From: Novosphingobium sp.
GTDB lineage: Bacteria > Pseudomonadota > Alphaproteobacteria > Sphingomonadales > Sphingomonadaceae
Direction of reading: 5' to 3'
DNA length: 64,000 nucleotides
Assembly (NCBI RefSeq): GCF_019748365.1
Contig: NZ_JAIEPN010000093.1
Location: 1 to 64,000, forward strand
A model generated the notes under the pieces. It saw nothing but the letters and a program-made list of their open reading frames with translations. It was not told the origin of the DNA and searched no databases. A program made the translations under genes and the position numbers. Shown piece after piece: positions 8,213-17,320 of this stretch; position 1 is the first letter of the stretch; every line of letters begins with the position of its first letter.

Positions 8213-8734
8213 ATGAACGCTGAAACCATGATTGCCGCCGCCGAGCGCCACGTCCTCACCATCACCGTCGATAACGAGGCGGGCATTCTCGCCAAGATCG
8301 CCGGCCTCTTCACCGCGCGCGGCTACAATATCGACAGCCTGACTGTGGCCGACATCACCGACGGCCACGATGTCAGCCGCATCACCATCGTCACCCACGG
8401 CCCGCCCGAAGTGATCGACCAGATCCGCGCGCAGCTCGAACGCCTCGTGCCCGTCCACAAGGTCGTCGATCTTACCGAGGTCGGCCCCTACGTCGAGCGC
8501 GAGCTGGCGCTGATCAAGGTCGCCGGCAAGGGCGAGAACCGAGTCGAGGCGCTGCGCCTTGCCGATGTGTTTCGCGCCAAGGTGGTCGACACCACCACCG
8601 GCAGCTTCGTCTTCGAACTGACCGGCGCGCCGGAAAAGATCGACAGCTTTGTCAGCCTGATGAAGGAGCTCGGCCTCGTCGAGGTTGGCCGCACCGGCAT
8701 CGTCGGCATGATCCGCGGCGCTGAGGCCGCCTGA
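8213..8734 (+). CDS. ilvN: Acetolactate synthase, small (regulatory) subunit
   Basis: A 173-residue regulatory subunit (also named IlvH) that binds the catalytic subunit and confers valine feedback control. The N-terminal ACT domain shows HVLTITVDNEAGILAKIAG and RGYNIDSLTV, typical of the amino-acid-binding fold; the C-terminal half carries the conserved LIKV and VELTG-like segments. The length matches the family. The start at MNAETMIAAAERH is chosen from the family N-terminus; the ATG lies 27 bases beyond the inverted repeat. ilvC follows 39 bases downstream on the same strand. Confidence 0.96.
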   Translation: MNAETMIAAAERHVLTITVDNEAGILAKIAGLFTARGYNIDSLTVADITDGHDVSRITIVTHGPPEVIDQIRAQLERLVPVHKVVDLTEVGPYVERELALIKVAGKGENRVEALRLADVFRAKVVDTTTGSFVFELTGAPEKIDSFVSLMKELGLVEVGRTGIVGMIRGAEAA

Positions 8735-8758
8735 TACCCTTTCTTTTTAACGACATAG

Positions 8759-9793
<1,035 letters not shown>

Positions 9794-9800
9794 TCCGATG

Positions 9801-9836
9801 GTCGAGGGGCGGGCCTCACCCGGCCCGCCCCTCGAC
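9801..9836 (+). terminator. Strong hairpin after ilvC
   Basis: A perfect 15-bp GC-rich stem (9801-9815 with 9822-9836) and a 6-base loop begin 8 bases after the ilvC stop codon. There is no T run, so it may stabilise the 3' end or act as an atypical terminator rather than a classical Rho-independent one. Confidence 0.6.
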
Positions 9837-9925
9837 GAACAACATACGACAACCGCCGACCGGCAGTTGTGGATTTACCACAGACCCGATACCTCCAATC
9901 TCGAAGTATCGGGGAATTCACAGAA

Positions 9926-10219
9926 ATGACGTTCCGGTTTGGCGCGGCGGCGCTCGTATTTCTGCCGCTGTGCGCCGCATCAGCCCAGCCAGTCCGGGCT
10001 GAACCCGTTGCCCCCGATAGCTGCGGCCTCGCTCTCACCGCCCGCTTCATCGGCGCGCGCGCTGTTGCGGCAGTGCGCAGCGCGGTGGGCCAGATTGCCC
10101 GCCCTCATCCCGTCCGCTGGATCGCCCCCGGCCAGGCCATCACGCTCGATCACAATCCCGAGCGCCTCAATGTCATCCTGGACGAGAAGGGGCGCATAGC
10201 TGTGATGCGCTGCGGTTGA
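9926..10219 (+). CDS. Peptidase inhibitor I78-family exported protein
   Basis: A 97-residue exported protein. The N-terminus (MTFRFGAAALVFLPLCAASA) is a signal peptide. The mature part ends with the I78 signature DHNPERLNVILDEKGRIAVM-RCG; in this family an Asp/Asn-Arg-Leu-Asn core followed by a terminal Cys-Gly forms the protease-binding loop. A periplasmic or secreted inhibitor of serine proteases is therefore likely. The start chosen is the ATG with GGGGA about 10 bases upstream; an upstream GTG in the same frame would spoil the signal peptide. It is followed 70 bases later by yceI. Confidence 0.8.
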   Translation: MTFRFGAAALVFLPLCAASAQPVRAEPVAPDSCGLALTARFIGARAVAAVRSAVGQIARPHPVRWIAPGQAITLDHNPERLNVILDEKGRIAVMRCG

Positions 10220-10289
10220 TCGACAGCCGCTTGCCATCCGGCGGCCTGCTGTGGCAGCCCCTCCGGCATCCTCGCAACGGAGACCGTCG

Positions 10290-10943
10290 ATGATCCGCTT
10301 CCCCCGCGCCGCCAAGATCGCCCTGCCCCTCGCCCTCATCGCGCTGGCCGCGCCCTCGCTCTCGCAAATGCCCAGCACGCCTCCGGGCACGCCCGACAAG
10401 TCGCGCGTCACCGCCGGCAACTACACCGTCGATGCCACCCATTCGATGATCGCGTGGCGCGTCAACCACCTCGGTTTCAACGATTATTTCGGCATGTTCG
10501 GCCAGCTTGGCGGATCGATGACGTTCGATCCGGCCAATCCCGCCGCCACGAAGCTCGCTGCGACGATCCCCGTCTCCAAGGTCGTCACCGTCGACGCCGG
10601 GCTTACCGCGCACCTCCTCAAGCCCGGCGCTGATGGCGCAAAGCCCGATTTCTTCGGGCCCAATGCGGCTGACGCGGTGTTCGTCTCGACCAAGGTCATC
10701 CCCGGTGCCGACGGCGTGAGCGCCAAGGTCGAAGGCAACCTCACCCTCAATGGCGTCACCAAGCCCGCCACCTTCACCGCGAAGTTCATCGGCGCGGGCA
10801 CCAACTTCTTCAACAAGGCCGCCACCATCGGCTTCCACGGCGAATCGACGATCAAGCGCAGCGAATTTGGCCTCGGCTTCTTCGCCCCGCTCGTGGCGGA
10901 CGAAGTGAAGCTCGACATCACCATCGCCTTCGAGAAGAAGTAA
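10290..10943 (+). CDS. yceI: YceI-family periplasmic lipid-binding protein
   Basis: A 217-residue exported protein of the YceI family, a lipocalin-like beta-barrel that binds polyisoprenoid or other amphiphilic molecules. The signal peptide is in about the first 30 residues (hydrophobic ALPLALIALAAPSLS). Family features follow: YTVDATHSMIAWRVNHLGFNDY, the GNLTLNGVTKPATF strand pair, and IKRSEFGLGFF..LVADEVKL near the end. The start is the ATG preceded by ACGGAG at 7-8 bases. Because Coq4 is encoded in the same window, a quinone-related ligand is conceivable, but nothing in the sequence fixes the ligand. Confidence 0.92.
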   Translation: MIRFPRAAKIALPLALIALAAPSLSQMPSTPPGTPDKSRVTAGNYTVDATHSMIAWRVNHLGFNDYFGMFGQLGGSMTFDPANPAATKLAATIPVSKVVTVDAGLTAHLLKPGADGAKPDFFGPNAADAVFVSTKVIPGADGVSAKVEGNLTLNGVTKPATFTAKFIGAGTNFFNKAATIGFHGESTIKRSEFGLGFFAPLVADEVKLDITIAFEKK

Positions 10944-10957
10944 GCGCCCGGCAGGCC

Positions 10958-10977
10958 CCTCCCCCGCTCGGGGGAGG
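10958..10977. terminator. Bidirectional hairpin between yceI and the epoxide hydrolase gene
   Basis: An 8-bp perfect stem (CCTCCCCC/GGGGGAGG) with a 4-base loop lies between two convergent genes. The sequence and the GGTGGGGG that follows resemble a widespread sphingomonad intergenic hairpin. Termination in both directions is the likely role. No T tract is present. Confidence 0.5.
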
Positions 10978-10991
10978 CTGGGTGGGGGCGA

Positions 10992-12131
10992 CTACCGCAT
11001 CAGCGCAAAAGCAGCCCGCAGCTCTCCCACGAAGCTCGCGGGCTGCTCCCATGCGGCAAAGTGCCCGCCCTTGGCCATTTCGCCCCAGTGGACGATGTTC
11101 GGGCAATGCCGCTCCATCCATGACCGCGGCGTGGGCAGGATTTCCTTGGGAAACGCGCTCACCGCCACGGGCAGCGTGATCGTCTCGATCCCGCCGTCGC
11201 CAAAGCTCTCCCAATAGAGCCGCGCCGAAGAGGCGCCCGCCGCCGGCAGCCAGTAGAGCATGATGTTGTCGAGCATCGCGTCCCGGCTCAGCGCGCTTTC
11301 GGGCATCCCGTCGTTGTCGGTCCATGCCCACATTTTCTCGTAGATCCAGCCCGCCAGCCCCACCGGCGAATCGACCAGTGAATACCCGATGGTCTGCGGC
11401 CGGGTGGATTGCTCCTTGGAATAGCCCGAATCCCAATCCTGATAATGCTTGAGCGCGCCGAGCGCCCTGAGCTCGTCGGCTGAAGGATTGGCGAGATCCT
11501 CGGGGCGCGGGCGGGCCATCGGCATGTTCAGGTGGATGCCGGCGCAGCCCTGCGGCGCCTGCATGCCGATATGCGTCGTCACGATCGAGCCCCAGTCGCC
11601 CCCTTGCGCAAACCACCGCGCATAGCCCAGCCGCGCCATCAGCACGCCCCAGGCCCGCGCGATCCTTTCAACGCCCCAGCCGTGCTTCTCCGGCTTGCCC
11701 GAAAGCCCGAAGCCCGGCAGGCACGGGATCACGAGATGGAAGGCATCCGCCGCGCTGCCGCCATGGGCCTCGGGATCGGTGAGCGCATCGATCACGCCGC
11801 GAAACTCGAGGATCGAGCCCGGCCAGCCATGCGTGAGGATCAGCGGCGAGGCATGTTCATGGTTCGATTTCACATGCAGAAACCGGATCGCCACCCCATC
11901 AATGGTCGTGGTGAACAGCCCCATCCCGTTCAGCCAGTCCTCGCAGCGCCGCCAATCATACTCGTGCCGCCAATAGTGCACGAAGTCCTGCAAGGCCGCC
12001 AGCGGCACGCCTTGCGTCCAGTCATCAACCGCCTCGCGTTCCGGCCAGCGCGCCATGTCCAGCCGTGCATGCAGATCATCCAGCGCCGCCTGCGGCACCC
12101 GGTACTCAAACGGCTCAACGGTTTCGGACAT
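10992..12131 (-). CDS. Epoxide hydrolase (microsomal EPHX1-like, alpha/beta hydrolase)
   Basis: A 379-residue alpha/beta-hydrolase with the N-terminal epoxide-hydrolase (EHN) domain that defines the microsomal-type family (about residues 3-110). The oxyanion motif is HGWPGS (101-106), the nucleophile is Asp179 in GGDWGS, and the general base is His357 in KGGHFAAWEQP. It should open epoxides to diols. The start is at MSETVEPFEY, where AGGGAGAG lies upstream on the minus strand; the longer frame adds 17 non-family residues. It is convergent with yceI and stands alone. The substrate is unknown. Confidence 0.9.
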   Translation of the reverse strand: MSETVEPFEYRVPQAALDDLHARLDMARWPEREAVDDWTQGVPLAALQDFVHYWRHEYDWRRCEDWLNGMGLFTTTIDGVAIRFLHVKSNHEHASPLILTHGWPGSILEFRGVIDALTDPEAHGGSAADAFHLVIPCLPGFGLSGKPEKHGWGVERIARAWGVLMARLGYARWFAQGGDWGSIVTTHIGMQAPQGCAGIHLNMPMARPRPEDLANPSADELRALGALKHYQDWDSGYSKEQSTRPQTIGYSLVDSPVGLAGWIYEKMWAWTDNDGMPESALSRDAMLDNIMLYWLPAAGASSARLYWESFGDGGIETITLPVAVSAFPKEILPTPRSWMERHCPNIVHWGEMAKGGHFAAWEQPASFVGELRAAFALMR

Positions 12132-12193
12132 TGGCTCTCTCCCTTTGCTTTCATTCTGGACAAGCGCAGCGCGTTTCACCATAGGCTAATGCG

Positions 12194-12244
12194 ATGATCC
12201 GCGCTCTGGACCTTACCCTGCGACTTATCCGCCCTTGGGCGTGA
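12194..12244 (+). CDS. Candidate leuA leader peptide
   Basis: A 16-codon frame reading M-I-R-A-L-D-L-T-L-R-L-I-R-P-W-A then TGA. Four of sixteen codons are Leu and two are Ile. It begins 84 bases before leuA, and its 3' end forms one arm of a 10-bp stem (see 12232-12283). A Leu-rich short frame followed at once by competing hairpins is the standard layout of ribosome-mediated attenuation for 2-isopropylmalate synthase genes. The ribosome-binding site is weak (AGG about 9 bases upstream) and no T run follows the hairpin, so the mechanism is inferred. Confidence 0.55.
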   Translation: MIRALDLTLRLIRPWA

Positions 12245-12283
12245 AGCAAGGCGGCCGCCCGGCGCGCCTTTAGCGCCCAAGGG
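12232..12283 (+). promoter_or_regulatory. leuA leader hairpins
   Basis: CCCTTGGGCG (12232-12241), which overlaps the end of the candidate leader peptide, pairs perfectly with CGCCCAAGGG (12274-12283). Inside it lies a second stem, AAGGCG with CGCCTT (12248-12253 and 12265-12270). A ribosome stalled on the Leu codons would keep the first arm from pairing. No T tract follows the structure. Confidence 0.5.
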
Positions 12284-12327
12284 TCACCTGCCACAAAGTC
12301 GCAACTTCCAGATCCGAAAGCCATTCC

Positions 12328-13998
12328 ATGTCCATGCTGAAGAATCCCTCGGTCAAGTACCGCCCCTTCCCGCAGGTTCCGCTGGAAAACCGCCAGTGGC
12401 CGAGCCGCACGATCACCAAGGCCCCGCGCTGGCTCTCCACCGATATGCGCGATGGCAACCAGTCGCTGATCGATCCGATGGATGCGGACAAGAAGTCGCG
12501 CTTCTTCGATCTGCTGCTCAGCCTCGGCCTCAAGGAAATCGAAGTCGGCTTCCCCAGCGCGGGCGCCACCGAGTATGATTTCATCCGCGGCCTCGTCGAC
12601 AGCGGGCGCATTCCGGACGATGTCTTCGTCCAGATCCTCACCCAGTCGCGCGAGGATCTGATCAAGACCTCGTTCGAAAGCCTCGCCGGCGCCAGGCAGG
12701 CCATCGTCCACGTCTACAACGCGGTCTCGCCGCTGTGGCGCAAGGTCGTGTTCGGCATGGAACCCGCCGAAATCAAGGAAATCGCCCGCGCCGGCGCCAC
12801 GTACCTGCGCGATCAGGCGGCCCGCTTCCCGCAGACGGACTGGCACTTCGAGTATAGCCCCGAAACCTTCTCCACCGCCGAACTCGATTTCTCGATCGAG
12901 TGCTGCGAGGCGGTGATGGACGTGCTCCAGCCGACAACCGACAAGCCGATCATCCTCAACCTCCCCGCGACGGTCGAGGCCTCGACGGCGAACATTTACG
13001 CCGACCAGATCGAATACTTCTGTCGCAACCTGCCCGGCCGCGACCGCGCGGTGATCAGCCTGCACACCCACAACGACCGCGGCACCGGCGTCGCTGCTGC
13101 CGAGCTTGGCCTGATGGCCGGCGCGGACCGCGTCGAGGGCTGCCTGTTCGGCAACGGCGAGCGCACCGGCAACTGCTGCCTCGTCACCGTCGCGCTCAAC
13201 ATGTACACGCAGGGCGTCGATCCCGGCCTCGATTTCTCGGATATCGACAAGGTCATCCAGACGGTCGAGTACTGCAACCAGCTCCCCGTCCACCCGCGCC
13301 ACCCCTATGGCGGCGAACTCGTGTTCACCGCCTTCTCCGGCAGCCATCAGGACGCGATCAAGAAGGGCTTCGCCGCGCGCGAGACCCAGAACGACGAGCT
13401 CTGGGCCGTCCCCTACCTGCCCATCGACCCCGCCGATCTCGGCCGCAGCTACGAAGCGGTGATCCGCGTCAACTCGCAAAGCGGCAAGGGCGGCTTTGCC
13501 TGGGTGCTCGAACAGGATCAGGGCCTCAAACTCCCCAAGAAGATGCAGGCGCACTTCTCGCGCCACGTGCAGGAACTCGCCGACGAACTGGGGCGCGAAC
13601 TGCATGCCGGCGATATCTGGGCCGTGTTCCAGAAGACCTACCACCTCGAAGGCGAGCAGCGCTTCACCCTCGTCGACTACGAGGAAGCCCGCGCGCCTGA
13701 TGGCACCCGCGTCTTCGCCGGCAAGATCGCGGTCGACGGCGAAGTCCGCTCGGTCTCCGGCCGCGGCAACGGCCTGATTTCCTCGGTCGTCGCCACCCTC
13801 CGCGACGGCTTTGGCATCAGCATCGACGTGCGCGACTACGCCGAACACGCCCTGCAAGCCGGCAGCGACGCCCGCGCCGCCGCCTACGTCGAATGCACCG
13901 GCCCCGATGGCAAGGTCATCTGGGGCGTCGGCATCGACGAAGACGTTGCCACCGCTAGCGTCCGCGCGATCCTGAGCGCGGCGAACGCGGCGGGGTGA
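12328..13998 (+). CDS. leuA: 2-isopropylmalate synthase
   Basis: A 556-residue enzyme of the long LeuA type that condenses 2-oxoisovalerate with acetyl-CoA, committing carbon to leucine. The TIM-barrel catalytic domain opens with TDMRDGNQSLIDPM and carries the metal-binding HTHNDRGTG and the GNGERTGN block. A linker and the C-terminal leucine-binding allosteric domain follow (about residues 430-556). The start at MSMLKNPSVKY fits family N-termini; the ribosome-binding site is weak. The gene follows a candidate attenuator leader. Feedback control by leucine is expected from the C-terminal domain. Confidence 0.96.
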   Translation: MSMLKNPSVKYRPFPQVPLENRQWPSRTITKAPRWLSTDMRDGNQSLIDPMDADKKSRFFDLLLSLGLKEIEVGFPSAGATEYDFIRGLVDSGRIPDDVFVQILTQSREDLIKTSFESLAGARQAIVHVYNAVSPLWRKVVFGMEPAEIKEIARAGATYLRDQAARFPQTDWHFEYSPETFSTAELDFSIECCEAVMDVLQPTTDKPIILNLPATVEASTANIYADQIEYFCRNLPGRDRAVISLHTHNDRGTGVAAAELGLMAGADRVEGCLFGNGERTGNCCLVTVALNMYTQGVDPGLDFSDIDKVIQTVEYCNQLPVHPRHPYGGELVFTAFSGSHQDAIKKGFAARETQNDELWAVPYLPIDPADLGRSYEAVIRVNSQSGKGGFAWVLEQDQGLKLPKKMQAHFSRHVQELADELGRELHAGDIWAVFQKTYHLEGEQRFTLVDYEEARAPDGTRVFAGKIAVDGEVRSVSGRGNGLISSVVATLRDGFGISIDVRDYAEHALQAGSDARAAAYVECTGPDGKVIWGVGIDEDVATASVRAILSAANAAG

Positions 13999-14006
13999 CC
14001 CTCAAG

Positions 14007-14070
14007 CCCCTCCCCATTTTCGTCGCAGACGCAAATGGGGAGGTGGCCCGCCGAAGGCGGGTCGGAGGGA
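14007..14070. repeat. Hairpin repeat, family A copy 2
   Basis: The same build as the element at 3248-3327 but inverted: CCTCCCCATTTT pairs with AAATGGGGAGG, followed by the small hairpin CCCGCC-GAA-GGCGGG and the tail GTCGGAGGG. It starts 9 bases after the leuA stop codon, so it may end the leuA transcript. Confidence 0.7.
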
Positions 14071-14384
14071 TAAAAACCTTTCCGTCATCCAAATCGCTTT
14101 CCTACACAGCTCTGGAGCGAGCATAGTTGGCAGCGCTCTTTGAACCGTCGTTTTGCTTAATCTCCCGGCCCCTTCTTCCACTCTTCGAGCCGGGAGGCCG
14201 ATCCCGCCTGCGCGCCAAGTTCATAACAGACACGCGCGTCAGTTATTCTGGCAGCCTGCTGGACGCCTTTTTCCCAATTTTTTCATAAAATCAGTATTTT
14301 GGAAGCCAAACCTCTGGACGATCCAAATTCCCTCTGGACAGTGTCAACTGTGTCAACCCCTCCCGCTCCCAGACCCCACCTTCG

Positions 14385-14461
14385 TCATTCCCGCGCAGGC
14401 GGGAATCCAGAGCCGCCAACGCAGCGTCTGCTGCGCTGGATTCCCGCCTTCGCGGGAATGA
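14385..14461. repeat. 77-base palindromic repeat element
   Basis: 26-base arms (14385-14410 and 14436-14461) with one mismatch contain the common TCATTCCCGC..GCGGGAAT hairpin. A second hairpin (CGCAGC..GCTGCG) lies in the centre. This type of sequence is dispersed in many proteobacterial genomes. Confidence 0.75.
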
Positions 14462-14547
14462 TGAGGGAGTAGGCCCCCTTCCCTTTCCCACCCCAACCTG
14501 CATACTCCTCCCGCGCGCCCGCTAGAGGCCGACCAAAAGAGAGAGCC

Positions 14548-15594
14548 ATGTCTGAAGAGATCATCGAACCCGATCTGCCGATCATCGACCCGCACCACCA
14601 CCTCTGGGATCTGCGCCCGCTGGTCGCCTCGTTCCCCCAGCCGCTGCATCCCTTCGTCGAGACGCTGGTTCCGGCGGCCTATTACACCTTCGACACGCTC
14701 CACGCCGATACGCACAGCGGGCACAACGTGGTCGGCACCGTGTTCATGGAATGCGGCGCGTTTTACAGGAACGGCGCCGAGCACGCGCTGAAGCCGGTCG
14801 GTGAAGTCGAGTTCGTCAACGGCGTCGCCGCACAGGGCGCCAGCGGGCTCTACGGCGCCTACCGCCCCTGCGCCGCGATCATCGGCCATGCCGACATGAC
14901 CCTCGGCGACGGCGCGGTGCCCGTCCTCGAAGCCTTGATTGCCGCAGGAAATGGCCGCTTCAAGGGCATCCGCCATCAGGCCGCATGGGATGCCGATCCC
15001 GAAGTACTCGGCCCCCCGTTCCACGCGCCCGCCGGTCTCTATACCAGCGACGCCTTCCGCGCCGGCTTCAAGCACCTTGGCGCGATGGGCCTCACTTTCG
15101 ATGCATGGCTGCTCGAACCGCAGCTTCCCGACGTCATCAGCCTCGCCCGCGCCTTCCCCGATCAGCCCATCGTGCTCGATCACTGCGGCACCCCGCTCGG
15201 TACCGCGAGCTACAAGGGCAAGCTCCACGAGCGCTTCGACGTGTGGCGCGAAAATATCCGCGAGCTGGCGAAGTGCCCCAACGTCTCGGTCAAGCTGGGC
15301 GGCCTCGCCATGGCCTTCTGCGGCATGCCCGAACAGGGCCCCGCCGCCGGGATCGGGTCCGAAACGCTCGCCGCCATGTGGCGCCCCTATATCGAGACCT
15401 GCATCGACGCCTTCGGGCCAGAGCGCGGGATGTTCGAAAGCAACTACCCGGTCGACCGCTGGGGCGCGACCTATGCCGTCCTGTGGAACACCTTCAAGCG
15501 CCTCGCCCACGGCGCTTCGCCGGAAGAGAAGCACGCGCTCTTCGCGGGCAATGCGGCGCGGGTCTACGGCATTGAGCAACTGCTCGCGGCCTAA
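14548..15594 (+). CDS. Amidohydrolase-2 family metal-dependent hydrolase
   Basis: A 348-residue TIM-barrel hydrolase. The N-terminal metal motif is IIDPHHHLWDL (HxH type), and later barrel strands show GIRHQAAWD, PIVLDHCGTP (His ligand) and the C-terminal FESNYPVDRW where the catalytic Asp is expected. It belongs to the group that includes lactonases and decarboxylases acting on sugar acids or aromatic ring-cleavage products, such as 2-pyrone-4,6-dicarboxylate lactonase. The actual substrate cannot be read from the sequence. AGAGAG lies 5-9 bases before the ATG. A terminator-like hairpin follows. Confidence 0.85.
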   Translation: MSEEIIEPDLPIIDPHHHLWDLRPLVASFPQPLHPFVETLVPAAYYTFDTLHADTHSGHNVVGTVFMECGAFYRNGAEHALKPVGEVEFVNGVAAQGASGLYGAYRPCAAIIGHADMTLGDGAVPVLEALIAAGNGRFKGIRHQAAWDADPEVLGPPFHAPAGLYTSDAFRAGFKHLGAMGLTFDAWLLEPQLPDVISLARAFPDQPIVLDHCGTPLGTASYKGKLHERFDVWRENIRELAKCPNVSVKLGGLAMAFCGMPEQGPAAGIGSETLAAMWRPYIETCIDAFGPERGMFESNYPVDRWGATYAVLWNTFKRLAHGASPEEKHALFAGNAARVYGIEQLLAA

Positions 15595-15604
15595 CCTTAA
15601 AGGG

Positions 15605-15632
15605 AGCGGCGCTGTGGTTTGACAGCGCCGCT
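15605..15632 (+). terminator. Hairpin between amidohydrolase and nitronate monooxygenase genes
   Basis: A perfect 11-bp stem (AGCGGCGCTGT with ACAGCGCCGCT) and a 6-base loop, starting 10 bases after the amidohydrolase stop codon. The tail is TCTCCT rather than a T run. A terminator is likely. Confidence 0.55.
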
Positions 15633-15681
15633 TCTCCTGCTAAAGCCGATTTAACCGCCCGCTTAAACCGGAGCCTTCAGG

Positions 15682-16662
15682 ATGCCGCTTCCCCCGCTGT
15701 TCAAGAACCTGCGCCTCCCCGTCATCGGTTCGCCGCTGTTCATCATTTCCGGCCCCGAACTCGTCATCGCGCAGTGCAAGGCGGGCATCGTCGGCAGCTT
15801 CCCAAGCCTGAATGCGCGTCCGATCAGCCAGCTCGACGAGTGGCTGCACGAAATCACCGAGACGCTCGCCGCGCACAACCGCGATCATCCGGAAAGCCCG
15901 GCCGCGCCCTTCGCGGTCAACCAGATCGTGCACAAGACCAACAACCGCCTCGATGAGGACATGGCGCTCTGCGAAAAGTGGCAGGTGCCCATGCTGATCA
16001 CCTCGCTCGGCGCGCGCGAGGATATCAACGAGGCCGCGCACCGCTGGGGCGGCATCGTGCTGCATGACGTGATCAACGATCGCTTCGCCCGCAAGGCGAT
16101 CGAAAAGGGCGCAGACGGCCTGATCCCCGTCGCCGCCGGCGCGGGCGGCCATGCCGGTGCGCTCTCGCCCTTCGCGCTGATGCAGGAAATCCGCCAGTGG
16201 TTCGATGGCCTCGTGGCGCTTTCGGGCGCCATCGCGCATGGCCGCTCGATCCTCGCCGCCCAAGCCCTCGGTGCCGACTTTGCCTATATCGGCTCGGCCT
16301 GGATCGCCACGGCCGAAGCCCGCGCGGCGGAGGGCTACAAGCAGGAGATCGTCGAAAGCCGCGCGCAGGATATCGTCTATTCGAACCTCTTCACCGGCGT
16401 TCACGGCAACTATCTGCGCGGCTCGATCGTCAAGGCCGGGCTTGATCCCGATAACCTGCCGGTCAGCGACCCCTCCAAGATGAACTTCGGCTCGGGCGGC
16501 AACACCGAAGCCAAGGCGTGGAAGGACATCTGGGGTTCGGGCCAGGGCATCGGCGCGGTCGACAAAGTCGAGACCGTGGCCGAGCGTGTCGCCAAGCTCA
16601 CCGCGCAGTACCGCGAGGCCGCCGCCAGTCTCACGGCAGACAGCGCGCCTTTCCGGGGCTGA
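15682..16662 (+). CDS. Nitronate monooxygenase (2-nitropropane dioxygenase-like)
   Basis: A 326-residue FMN-dependent TIM-barrel enzyme that oxidises alkyl nitronates to carbonyl compounds and nitrite. Family features are PVIGSPLFIISGPELVIAQ at the N-terminus, the central GAGGHAG that carries the catalytic His, and the FMN-phosphate site around ALGADFAYIGSAWIATAE. The length is normal. It lies on the same strand as the amidohydrolase but behind a hairpin, so it is probably a separate unit. Members of this family often detoxify propionate-3-nitronate; another FMN oxidoreductase activity is possible. Confidence 0.9.
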   Translation: MPLPPLFKNLRLPVIGSPLFIISGPELVIAQCKAGIVGSFPSLNARPISQLDEWLHEITETLAAHNRDHPESPAAPFAVNQIVHKTNNRLDEDMALCEKWQVPMLITSLGAREDINEAAHRWGGIVLHDVINDRFARKAIEKGADGLIPVAAGAGGHAGALSPFALMQEIRQWFDGLVALSGAIAHGRSILAAQALGADFAYIGSAWIATAEARAAEGYKQEIVESRAQDIVYSNLFTGVHGNYLRGSIVKAGLDPDNLPVSDPSKMNFGSGGNTEAKAWKDIWGSGQGIGAVDKVETVAERVAKLTAQYREAAASLTADSAPFRG

Positions 16663-16665
16663 CAC

Positions 16666-17235
16666 CTAAAGCCTGCTCTCCGTCGCTTCCCACAGCATCT
16701 CGGCCATGCGGTCGAGGTGGCTGTAATCGAGGGCGGGGTCATGCTTGTTGAGCACGATTTCCTCGCCCTTGGGCGGGCTCAGCAGGCGGCGGCGCAATGC
16801 TCTTTGCAGAAGATCGAGCCGCATCAGCGCCTCCATCCCCGCCAGTTCGGGATCGTAGCGCCGCGTGCGGCTCCACCCCAGTTCGATCTGGCCGACCCGT
16901 TCGGTAACCATCTCCGAATAGGTTCCATGCGGCCCGCGATGTAAAGGCAGGCCGATCCGCTGCGCGCCGCTCTCGGTTGCCGGCAGCAACAACCCATTGG
17001 CGCGAAAGTCGTGGAAGCCGATGCGCTCCGGCGTAAGCGCGCCGATCATCCGATTGAATGCCCGGCGATGGAGCAGCGCCCGGGGCAGCAGGTGATGGCG
17101 CTGCAAACCGGGCGTATATCCGGCTTTGCCCGGTACATTCACCGAGCGGAAGGGGATCCGTCCCCGGGCCAAGTGTCCAGCAGGAGCCATGCCGCAATGT
17201 TCGCGCAGGCAACTTAATGCCGCGCTTGTAAGCAT
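16666..17235 (-). CDS. AHH-family HNH/EndoVII nuclease domain protein
   Basis: A small protein (up to 189 residues) built around an AHH nuclease domain: GYTPGLQRHHLLPRALL carries the paired His, followed by FHDFRANGLLLPATE and the LHRGPHGTYSEMV block with the third His. Related domains occur at the C-termini of secreted toxins, but here the domain stands almost alone and lacks a signal peptide. The start is uncertain: the ATG at 17235 is the first in frame, and the ATG at 17190 (MAPAGHLARG) is equally possible; neither has a good ribosome-binding site. The start region overlaps a degenerate 24-bp tandem repeat. Nuclease activity and target are inferred only. Confidence 0.65.
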   Translation of the reverse strand: MLTSAALSCLREHCGMAPAGHLARGRIPFRSVNVPGKAGYTPGLQRHHLLPRALLHRRAFNRMIGALTPERIGFHDFRANGLLLPATESGAQRIGLPLHRGPHGTYSEMVTERVGQIELGWSRTRRYDPELAGMEALMRLDLLQRALRRRLLSPPKGEEIVLNKHDPALDYSHLDRMAEMLWEATESRL

Positions 17236-17320
17236 GCTTCAATTTCTGCTTGCAACACTGCTTTAATTGCCGCGAGCAACTATCGTTTAGTTGCCGCTTG
17301 TAAGCGTGCTTTACCTAGCG
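17225..17320. repeat. Degenerate 24-bp tandem repeat, four units
   Basis: Units begin at 17225, 17249, 17273 and 17297, exactly 24 bases apart; the cleanest pair share CTTGTAAGC(A/G)TGCTT. A weaker fifth unit may precede them. The array lies between the stop codon of the upstream minus-strand gene and the AHH gene. On the minus strand 24 bases equals eight codons, and one frame reads KHAYKR-containing octads, so it could be decayed coding sequence. Confidence 0.6.

Larger units (their letters stand above)
13999..14547. other. Gene-free stretch with two repeat elements
   Basis: About 550 bases between leuA and the amidohydrolase gene. It holds a family A hairpin repeat (14007-14070) and a 77-base palindromic element (14385-14461). 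The stretch between them (about 14080-14380) is clearly more A/T-rich than its surroundings and shows no convincing gene. Nothing RNA-like was recognised. Confidence 0.6.

Noticed and set aside
8071..8223. A 50-codon frame starting on the ilvB stop (TGATG) and ending inside ilvN
   Set aside because: Most of it is the inverted repeat element; no independent coding signal, though the overlapping ATG may be a relic of coupling.
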